From assembly GCA_001972305.1 (NCBI GenBank), contig BDDD01002104.1, positions 117,698-181,697 of the forward strand: a DNA stretch of 64,000 nt. Reading direction: 5' to 3'. Made by a program: the position numbers and the translations under genes. This document shows positions 56,421 through 64,000 of the stretch, one piece after another (within the stretch, counting starts at the first letter, position 1; each line of letters begins with the position of its first letter). The notes beneath the pieces were generated by a model, which saw only the letters and a list, made by a program, of their open reading frames with translations, was not told where the DNA came from and ran no database searches. This stretch comes from Cephalotus follicularis. Lineage: Eukaryota > Streptophyta > Magnoliopsida > Oxalidales > Cephalotaceae.

Positions 56421-57431
56421 CCAAATGGGAAGGAATGGAGGACTCCCTTGCACTCACACTCAGCGCACCATCATAGACAATATTACATCGCAGATTTAGG
56501 TTTGGAACCCGGAGGCAGTTCCCACAAAGCATCCCATCATAGACATTGAGAATACTAAGGAGTGTTGATCCTCGGACGTACCCTTTACCACTGACCGAAC
56601 CCATGCATCCCGTCCGCACATCCCAGTGCATCCCACATATCAGAGGAACCAACAACAAAAGGAGAGATCATCTAACACAAATAACAACCGTGAGAGGAAC
56701 AACATACATTCAACCCAAGAACCATCGGAGCTCTCAAGCTCTGCCAAGAACAGGATAACAACATAAACAGGGGTAAAAGGGATCCAAATCCCGCAGAAAA
56801 CGTTCAACCAGAGGATAACAACAGGCACACGAAATATCAAGTAAAAGAAAGAGGAGAATGTCAGCAATAGGTTCCTCATAAATCACCTCAAGCTACCGTC
56901 GACCAACCCCAAGATGCTCTGTCTTAGCAACAGGTTCCTCGTCTGCAAACTAACACATATCAGATCGAGAAGAAGACATAACACATGCATGCACAGAAAA
57001 CACAACCATCCAAACCAGGCTATCATCCTCCTCATCGGCTCCAGTACAACGTGCCACCGCACAATACAAACCAGGGAAGAGGAGAGCTCACCTTCACAGC
57101 TCAAAAGCAAAAGAGGGCAACCAAAATGTTCACGGAAGAAGGGGAAAGAAGAAGAAGAAGAAACCAGCTCTCTCTCGCTTCTGTCTCTCAAAGTCGAACT
57201 CCACTAACCAAGAAAGCACTGCTAGCCCACTTACCAACTTCCATGTTATCATCATCACCTTGGGAAAAACACAAAGCTTCTCCAAGAAGCTAACCCATAT
57301 ATCATATAATAATCCAAACTAACCATGTCCACATGTTTAAATAACTTACCACAATTCCCACTTAAGTCCTTTCCATGTGCCAAACAAGGCCTTAATTTAT
57401 AATCCTATAAAAATAGGTACGGGGTATTACA

Positions 57432-57915
57432 AAGAATATGTGATAGGATGATGCTAGTAGATCTAGTACCTTTAGCAATCCTAAATTTTGACGTCATACT
57501 AGGCATGGATTAGCTTTCAGCAAATCATGCTAGTGTTGACTGTTTCAAAAATGAAGTTAGGTTTGCTATACCGGACCAACCTGAGTTTATCTTCTAAAGT
57601 ACGGAAGTTAACGAACCTCTGAGATTCATATCATCGATGCAAGCTAAGCGATTGTTGGGAAGGGGATACGAAGGCTATCTTGCCTATGTGGTGAATACCG
57701 ATAAAGAAAAGATGAAGACAAAAGAGTTACATGTTGTTAAGGAGTTTATAGATGTTTTTCCTGAAGATTTACCAGGTATGCCACCGGATCGAGAAGTGGA
57801 GTTTACTATTGATGTGATACTCGGAACGGCCCCTATTTCAAACAGTCCGTACCACATGGCACCAACAGAATTGAAAACTCAATTACAAGAACTTTTGGAT
57901 AAAGGATTTATCTGA
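57432..57915 (+). pseudogene. Element F protease right half and linker to RT
   Basis: It resumes after the solo LTR with VPLAILNFDVILGMD, then a TAG. The frame 57637-57915 has QAKRLLGRGYEGYLAYV, EFIDVFPEDLPGMPPDREV and the RT entry AELK-like LDKGFI, ending in a TGA. It matches element C 37817-38020. Confidence 0.82.
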
Positions 57916-59096
57916 CCGAGTGTATCACCATGGGGTGCACTGGTACTATTCGTAAAGAAGAAAGACCGGACAATGAGACTCTGTATAGATTACCGGGAGC
58001 TGAATCAAGTTACCATAAATAATAGATACCCACTACCAAGGATCGACGACTTGTTTGATCAACTCAAGAATGCTCAATACTTCTTGAAGATTGATCTTAG
58101 ATCGGGCTACCATCAAGTGAAGGTCAAGAAAGATGATATACCGAAAACTGCTTTTTGGACAAGATATGGGCATTACATGTTCTTAGTAATGTCATTTGGA
58201 CTAACAAATGCTCCAGCTGAATTTATGGAATTAATGAACAGAATATTCAGTGAATTTTTAGACCAGTTCGTAATATCCTTCATCGAAGACATACTAGTAT
58301 ACTCAAAGAGTCGAGAAGAACATGAGGAGATTTAACCCATGTGTTACAAACACTATGGAAGGAACGGCTTTACGCCAATTTTAGCAAATGCCAGTTTTGG
58401 ATGGAGGAAGTATCCTTCTTGGGACATGTGATCACACAGGAAGGTATCTCAGTAGACCCTGCTAAAACAGAAGCGATAAAAGAATGGCAAAGGCCCATAT
58501 CAGTAGCAGAAATACGAAGTTTTCTGGGACTGGCAGGCTACTATCGAAGATTTGTTGAGAACTTCTCCCGCATCGCGAATCCTCTCACAAGGTTAACGCA
58601 GAAGAATGTCAAGTTTGAATGGTCTGACCAATGTGAAAGAAGTTTCTTGGAGTTGAAAGAGAGGTTGATGAATGCTCCAATATTAGCCTTGCCAATGGAA
58701 TCTGAAAGTTTTGTGCTGTATCGCGATGCATCTCGTAAAGGATTGGGTTGTGTGCTTATGCAGCATGGAAAAGTGATCGCGTATGCTTCTTGACAGCTTA
58801 AAGCGCATGAACAGAACTATCCTACCCATGATTTTGAATTAGCTGGAGTTATTTTCATGCTAAAGATTTGGAGGCACTATCTACATGGAGAGAAGTGTGA
58901 AATCTTCACCGATCACAAAAGCCTCAAATATATTTTCACCCAGAAAGAATTAAACAAGAGGCAAAGGAGGTGGCTGGAACTTATCAAGGACTACGACTGC
59001 ACCATACAGTATCATCCAGGAAAAGCAAATGTTGTGGCAGATGCCCTGAGTCGAAAGAGTACGGGGAATTTGGCTATAATGATCACCTCACAATGA
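57916..59096 (+). pseudogene. Element F reverse transcriptase and RNase H
   Basis: The frame 57973-58335 ([13 protein letters not shown] to EEHEEI) includes the active site as FIED rather than FIDD, a catalytic Asp-to-Glu change. A frameshift near 58335 separates it from 58341-58793 ([26 protein letters not shown], RNase H start YRDASRKG). A TGA follows IAYAS. The rest of RNase H, with [16 protein letters not shown] and [16 protein letters not shown], runs to 59096. Tekay-like overall. Confidence 0.87.
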
Positions 59097-59214
59097 TAAT
59101 TGATAAAGGATTTCCAAAGGATGAACTTGGAAGTGAGAAAACAAGGAGAATGAGCTTCCCTATCTCAAGTCATAACTTAACCTTCTCTAGTTGAAAGAAT
59201 AAAGCAATGTCAGT

Positions 59215-59490
59215 TTGAAGACTTGGAACTTAAGGAGATAGAGGACCAAGTGTGGAATGGAAAAGTAACATGCTTTAGTTTAGGAGTCGACGACATACTA
59301 AGATTTGATTCAAGACTGTGCGTCCCATCAAATGCAGACTTGGAAAATGAAGTATTAAAGGAAGCACATAGTTCGAAATTCTCAGTCCACCCTGGAAGTA
59401 CAAAAATGTATAGGGATTTACGAGACTTACATTGGTGGAAGAATATGAAAAGAGAAATTGCGAATTTTGTGTCAAGATGTCTAATCTGCC
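59215..59490 (+). pseudogene. Element F integrase zinc finger, truncated
   Basis: The frame at 59223-59490 has ILRFDSRLCVPSNADLENEVL then the HHCC finger: HSSKFSVHPGSTKMYRDL and FVSRCLICL. It is cut exactly after the last cysteine region at CTGCC (59486-59490) by TGTAATAC at 59491. Integrase core, chromodomain and 3' LTR are absent. Confidence 0.83.
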
Positions 59491-60944
59491 TGTAATACTA
59501 TTGGAAACGGACAAAACCGAATCCAATGCCATAAATGGACAAGGGTGTAAAACAAAACAAAACATACAATCATGGCAGCGGAATAACACCCTATATAAAC
59601 AAAACTAGTCCATTATGACACGTCAACAGACTACATGGATCACCATATACATCAGTAGAATTGAATTGGTGTCACCATTACAAACAATGGTGACACAAAA
59701 GCATGGTAAAAGGAAGAAGGACCAAGAATTATACCAGTGGGTGAAGGCTCCTTCTTTCTTTGCCGCTACAAGCTTGAGTAGATTCCCCTTTGATGTTCGC
59801 CAAGTCTCAGGAACAACAAGTAATCCAACCAGCAATTATTAAGTGCATGAACTCTCTCTCTTTCTCACTTAGCTTAGTAAAGGTAAATTGATATTGACCA
59901 ATGAAGTCAATGATCAATCCACCCTAGACAAGCTCTTGCTTGGTATATCACAGATGAAAGGAACACACTACAGAGAGAAAATCGAAGCCTCTTGCCCAGC
60001 AAAACTACTCAAACTCTTATTTTCATTTTCTACAGAAATCCTTATCACTAGCCTCCTTTTTCTCTCTCCCACTCTCCCATTCACTTAGGATCATGGCCCT
60101 CACTCCTCAGGAGTTTGTGGCCATGATCCCCATTTTCCATAACATGCAAGAATAAGAGATGGTTGCTGGATATGAGAAAGAAAACATGCCCATGAAGTGA
60201 GCTCGTGCACAGGTTGCACGTTCTGCTCAAAGACGTCGACGCCTTCCAAAAGACATCGACGCCCATGCAATGTGGCATTAAAGCACATCGACGCTTTCTA
60301 AAAGACATCGACGTCTTTAAAAGAGATAAGCATCGACGTCTTTCTAAAAGACATCGACGCCTTTTGTCTGGCCAGTGAAGCATAAAGAGTCTAACTCTTT
60401 TAGTGATCTCATGTACCCTTCAAATATTGGTTAAGTAAGATCAAGCATACTTGTTTCCACAAAATGTAAAATCCACACAACCGATATTTGACACCAAGAC
60501 TTAATATGTCCAACATATCAAAGATATAATCATTATAAGGCAGGGACCCTTTAAATTCTTGGTTAAAACGAGAGGTGTTCATAAATTACCGAAATACCCC
60601 TTGGGTCCGGTTTAGCCATTCTAAATGGTCCTTGACCAATTTAAATGCTCTCGGAATAATATCTAATATTATCCAGATGGAAAAATTAATCTAATTAATT
60701 TTCCCATAATTTATTACACACCTCATTAACCCTAGATTTTTTAAGTCGTCGGTTGACGTGTACTATAATCCCTTGTCATGCTTGGCCCCGATTGAGGTCT
60801 AGGGTAAGGATATGTGTCAATCCTAGATAGTACCTCAATGGCTAAAATATCTGATCATTACTAGGACCTTTGGTAAACTCTCCGAAAATCTAATTTCTGG
60901 TCTACCTCAACCTTGGCCAAGGATTTCATAAGTCCAAAGTATAA
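59491..60944 (-). mobile_element. Copia-type LTR sequence (boundaries partly uncertain)
   Basis: The left edge TGTAATAC/GTATTACA abuts the truncated integrase of element F. On the minus strand an AT-rich U3-like part (60940-60400) is followed by a GACATCGACG array and then a transcribed-leader-like region ending in CCGCTGCCATG. No coding frame. It lies downstream (minus) of a truncated copia RT, so it may be that element's 3' LTR or a separate insertion. Confidence 0.45.
60230..60372 (+). repeat. ACATCGACG(C/T)C array in copia-type LTR
   Basis: Six copies (ACGTCGACGCC, ACATCGACGCC, ACATCGACGCTT, ACATCGACGTC, GCATCGACGTC, ACATCGACGCC) at about 20-35-bp spacing, most followed by CTTT. Motif sense is opposite to the putative LTR orientation. 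Confidence 0.85.
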
Positions 60945-61712
60945 TCAGGAGAAAGTCTCAGTATAGTCGACTCCATGTCGTTGCCTATACCCTTTCGCCA
61001 CTAATCGAGCTTTATAAGTCTCGATCTTTCCATTTGCATTCATCTTCTTCTTGAAGATCCATTTGCAGCCAATAGGCACTATGCCCTCGGGTGCTTCAAC
61101 CAAATTCCACACTTTGTTGGAGTACATGGAATCCATCTCAGATTTCATGGCTCCTAGCCATGCTTCAGATTCAGTGTTTTGCACTACCTCTAAATAGCTG
61201 GCAGGCTCGTCATCTTCAATGACGTTTATCTCATCGGTTCCATCAATGAGGAAACCATACCTCACATGTGCTAATGGGATTCTGCCTGATTTCCTCAAAG
61301 GAGCTCTGCCAAACTGAGAACTATTCTCAGCCTGAGATCCAATCTCAGCTGTGTCTGTTGAAGGTCTAACCTCCAACTCCTCCATCTCTTGTGTGGTTTC
61401 TACCTGTGTCAGCTCCTTGAGTTCCAGCTTACTCCCACTGTTTCCTTCAAGAAGGTATTCCTTCTCTAGGAACATAGCATTACGTGAAACAAATATCTTT
61501 TGTTCGCTAAGGTGGTAGAAATAGTATCCTTTAGCCTCTTTAGGATACCCCACAAACCTGCAATGGTCCGACCGCGCTTCCAGCTTATCTGTGTCAAGCC
61601 TCTTGACATAAGCAGGATAGCCCCAAACCTTCAAGTGGCTCAGGCTGGGTTTCCTCCCTGACCATACCTGGTATGGGGTAGAAGGCACAGATTTTGAAGG
61701 AATCTGATTCAA
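60945..61712 (-). pseudogene. Copia integrase C-terminus and start of RT
   Basis: A 255-codon minus frame: SVPSTPYQVWSGRKPSLSHL, VWGYPAYVKR and VGYPKEAKGYYFYHL of the integrase tail; an acidic linker; then the RT start (DSMYSNKVWNLVEAPEG, PIGCKWIFKKKMNANG, KARLVAKGYRQRHGVDYTE). RT stops at ETFS near 60955, before the active site, where LTR-like sequence begins. This is a second, distinct copia element. Confidence 0.85.
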
Positions 61713-61742
61713 GATATAAGCAGCTGTATCTAGGGCATAACC

Positions 61743-62189
61743 CTAGAGATAGGTAAGAAGGTCAGCAAAAGACATCATGGATCGAACCATGTTAAACAAA
61801 GTCCGATTCCTCCTTTCGGATACACCATTACGCTGTGGTGTTCCAGGAGGAGTCCACTGAGACAGAATTCCGTTATCTCTAAGATAACCTAGGAATTCTG
61901 CTAACAGGTATTCTCTACCTCGGTCCGACCGAAGTATTTTAATGGATTTACCTGTTTGTTTTTCTACTTCAAGTCTGAACTCCTTAAATTTCTCAAAGGA
62001 TTCTGACTTATGTTTCATCAGATACACATAACCATACCTAGATAAATCGTCGATAAAAGTTATGAAGTAGATATAACCACCTCGCGCACTGATTGACATA
62101 GGACCACATACTTCAGTATGGACTAAGCCCAGTAAGTCCATAGCCCTTTCTCCTTGACCAGAGAAGGGTGATTTGGTCATCTTTCCCAA
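61743..62189 (-). pseudogene. Copia integrase core
   Basis: A 148-codon frame. KMTKSPFSGQGERA leads into LLGLVHTEVCGPM (Asp replaced by Glu in the usual HTDVCGP). FITFIDDLSRYGYVYL follows, then ILRSDRGREYL with the second Asp, and GTPQRNGVSERRNRTLF with the catalytic Glu. A stop near 61743 separates it from the C-terminal part. Confidence 0.83.
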
Positions 62190-62225
62190 TAAACAGGATT
62201 CACAAGTTGGATAGGACTCTAAATC

Positions 62226-62555
62226 CTAGATATCAAGGAGATCATCCTTAACCAACTGTGATAGTCTAGCATCACTAAGATGACCAAGTCTACAGTGCCA
62301 GGTATAGGTTTTATTTAACTCAGTTTCTCTTTGTCTTTTCTTATTACTTTTCTCTATGGATAGGACTTTGGATTGTGCTGTATTTAAGACAAATAATCCA
62401 TTGTCGATAAAACCATTACCGACACAAACATTGTTAGAATAAACAAAACATTGAATGTCTTGGAATCTGAGCTCCAAGCCCAAATTACATAAGTATGAAA
62501 CACTTATAATATTCCTTACAATGTTTGAAATGAAATAACATGGATCAAGTGTCAA
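62226..62555 (-). pseudogene. Copia GAG-pre-integrase region
   Basis: 109 codons: VRNIISVSYLCNLGLELRFQ, an NNVCVGNGF strand, and TYTWHCRLGHLSDARLSQL, the zinc-binding pre-integrase segment. A TAG after LLDI separates it from CESC(L)LGKMTKSPF of the integrase. Confidence 0.82.
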
Positions 62556-62741
62556 TACATAACCATTACTTAAAGTAACATCACATACCTACAGCCTCAG
62601 CGATGATCCTAGATCCATCCCCAAGCCGTAAGTCCAAGTCTCTAGCTCCAAGCTTTCTAACTTTTCTTAGTCCCTACAAGGAATTGAAAACGTTAGTTCC
62701 ACATCCAGTATCCAATACCCATGAAGAACTACTATTCAAAG
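62556..62741 (-). pseudogene. Copia aspartic protease, N-terminal part
   Basis: On the minus strand, SSSSWVLDTGCGTNVFNSL shows the intact DTG active site, then a TAG, then LRKVRKLGARDLDLRLGDGS. Gag upstream is cut off by the SIRE-like LTR start at 62742. Confidence 0.8.
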
Positions 62742-62861
62742 TGTTGACGATTTAGTCTCAATCTTAGTTTTGATGATAACATATTTGTATCTAACAAGTT
62801 TACTTGATGTGCAAGAAATTACAAGTTCAATACCAAAGCAAAAATACCATCGGCAGAAGAA

Positions 62862-63401
62862 GACATCGACTTTCAAGGAATAACATCGACATCCGTACAG
62901 AAAGACATCGACTCCTTTAAGGAAGACATCGACGCCTTTCATGCCAGAAGTTACAGGACAATTTCAAGTGAAGACATCGATGCTTATCAGCAAAGACATC
63001 GACGTCCGTACGAAAGAAGTCGATCCCTACCAGAAAGACATCGACGTCTCTAGGTGCCAAAGTTACAGGACATTTTCAAGTGAAGACATCGATGCTTATC
63101 AGTAAAGACATCGACGTTCGTACGAAAGACATCGACGCCTTTCCATGGACATCGACACCTTTCTAGAGCTACCTGTATTTCCCAGAAAAGACATCGACTC
63201 CCACAGAAGAAGTCGATGTGATGTTCAAAGATTCAAATACTGGAGATTTCCCAGAAATGACATCGACGCCTTTAAAAAGACATCGACGTCTTTTCAAATG
63301 AACAAGACCCAGGAAACATGGAACGGCTAGTATGAGCACTTCCAATGGCTATTCACTTTAAAGACATCGACTCCTTTTGAATGACATCGACGTCTTTATG
63401 T
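62862..63401 (+). repeat. ACATCGACG(C/T)C array in SIRE-like LTR
   Basis: About 16 ACATCGAY words and two AAGTCGAT words occur within 540 bp, mostly AAAGACATCGACGNC. Part of the array is a 112-bp tandem duplication: TTACAGGACA at 62951 and 63063, each followed by ACATCGATGCTTATCAG. It lies 120-660 bp into the LTR, ending about 90 bp upstream of the TATA box. Confidence 0.9.
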
Positions 63402-63492
63402 CAGCAGAAGAAAAAAATTTAAAGATTGCAACTACACATTTATTAATCAAAAGCTTCCACAAATCATGCAACGGCTACAAACCTTTTATGGC

Positions 63493-63500
63493 TATAAAAG
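63493..63500 (+). promoter_or_regulatory. TATA box of the SIRE-like LTR
   Basis: TATAAAAG in a GC-flanked context downstream of the motif array. The position fits the U3/R promoter of an LTR, with transcription expected about 30 bp downstream. Confidence 0.65.
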
Positions 63501-64000
63501 GAAGACTAAAACCTCAGAAGAATAAGAAGAATTCAACAACAATTCAGAATTATTCACATCAATCACACAACACCAAGAGAAATATTATATTCAAGCATAC
63601 TTGTGTAAAAAGCTCAAAGTGCCCTATATTGCTCTACAAAGCTTCTAAGCTTTATTCTTTGAGATTATCTGAGTGTTTCATACTGAGAGCTGTATTTTTC
63701 ATACCTACCTATTTGAGAGGTCATCTTGTAAACACTTTTATCATTACTTGTAAAAGAGGAGAATCCTCTAAGGCTTTGAGGTCAAAGTCTTGTGATTGAG
63801 GTCAATCACGAAGTTGTAAGGTGTAATGAATTGCTGCCTTAATCAATTCGAGATAGTAGAAACTCAAAGAGCTCCCTTGGGAAAAGTGGACGTAGGCAAG
63901 AGTTAGCTGAACCACTCTAAATTCGGAGAAGTTTTTCTATCCCTTCACTATTTACATTTAAAGTTTTTAAATTCCCGATTTTACTTCAATATTCAATTCA

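Larger units (their letters stand above)
54831..57431 (-). mobile_element. Solo LTR 'E', 2.6 kb, with 5-bp target-site duplication AAGAA
   Basis: On the minus strand it starts TGTAATACCCCGTACC at 57431 and ends GGGTCGTCACA at 54831. AAGAA lies on both sides (54826-54830 and 57432-57436). No internal region is present. It is the only element here with a verified target duplication, and gives the full LTR E length. Arrays: GAGGACATGCC type at 55195-55372 and 25-bp units at 56165-56420. Confidence 0.95.
62742..64000 (+). mobile_element. SIRE-like copia LTR, 5' part (runs off the window)
   Basis: It starts TGTTGACGATTTAG followed by TTTTGATGATAACA, characteristic of SIRE/Maximus-type LTRs. It continues through the motif array, a TATA box and a GTGGACGTAGGC...GAACCACTCTAAA phrase, also typical of these LTRs. 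It is inserted head-on into the copia protease. The left-flanking 5 bp are CAAAG; the right flank is outside. Confidence 0.75.

Noticed and set aside
62862-63401. CRISPR-like array
   Set aside because: Repeats are short (about 12-17 bp) and degenerate, spacing is irregular and the setting is a plant LTR with no cas genes.

Overview
The window looks like nuclear heterochromatin of a eudicot plant with a repeat-rich genome. I find no host gene, rRNA or tRNA gene. Nearly every stretch I can assign belongs to an LTR retrotransposon. The evidence is chromovirus (Tekay/Del-like) Ty3/gypsy gag-pol, one Athila-like pol, several Ty1/copia gag-pol remnants, initiator-Met-type primer binding sites (TGGTATCAGAG), polypurine tracts, and LTRs of 2-4 kb bounded by TG...CA. 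I use private letters for LTR families: H, E, F, A/A2, B, C and G (all gypsy-like) plus two copia LTR types. Species cannot be fixed from the sequence.

Layout. 1-3828: right part of a very long LTR (H). 3829-6435: Athila-like pol, the longest open frame here (870 codons). 7024-9028: copia gag remnant with the start of LTR F, duplicated at about 49359-51364. 9030-10646: LTR E fragment abutting a Tekay integrase remnant (10647-11641). 11642-35536: element B (+), whose 5' LTR was cut and filled by nearly complete element A (minus strand, 11757-21603). B's gag-pol was cut by element A2 (22617-30540), which carries an internal 1.7-kb inversion and an assembly gap. 35537-40276: minus-strand deletion derivative C, inserted into the 3' LTR of B. 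40300-42613: copia-LTR-like and unassigned sequence. 42614-46528: element G, reduced to LTRs plus a gag start, inside a minus-strand copia (46529-50777). 50778-59490: element F (+), broken by a solo LTR E with a perfect 5-bp target duplication. 59491-62741: minus-strand copia remnants. 62742-64000: the start of a SIRE-like copia LTR that runs off the window.

Almost all coding regions are broken by stops, frameshifts, deletions or changed catalytic residues. They are fossils or parasites of shared machinery rather than a cooperating gene set.

The most interesting signals lie in the LTRs and leaders. (1) Arrays of a 10-14-bp motif centred on TCGAC occur in unrelated LTR families. The flanking bases are family-specific, and the arrays sit at similar LTR positions in A and B. 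One version, ACATCGACG(C/T)C, is shared by gypsy and copia LTRs. (2) A copia leader/LTR piece carries three hairpins with the same loop but different, internally complementary arms. (3) Two small hairpins are preserved by compensatory changes between LTR families; one overlaps a branch-point and 3'-splice-site-like sequence. (4) The leader of element C has become an array of primer-binding-site-like palindromes.
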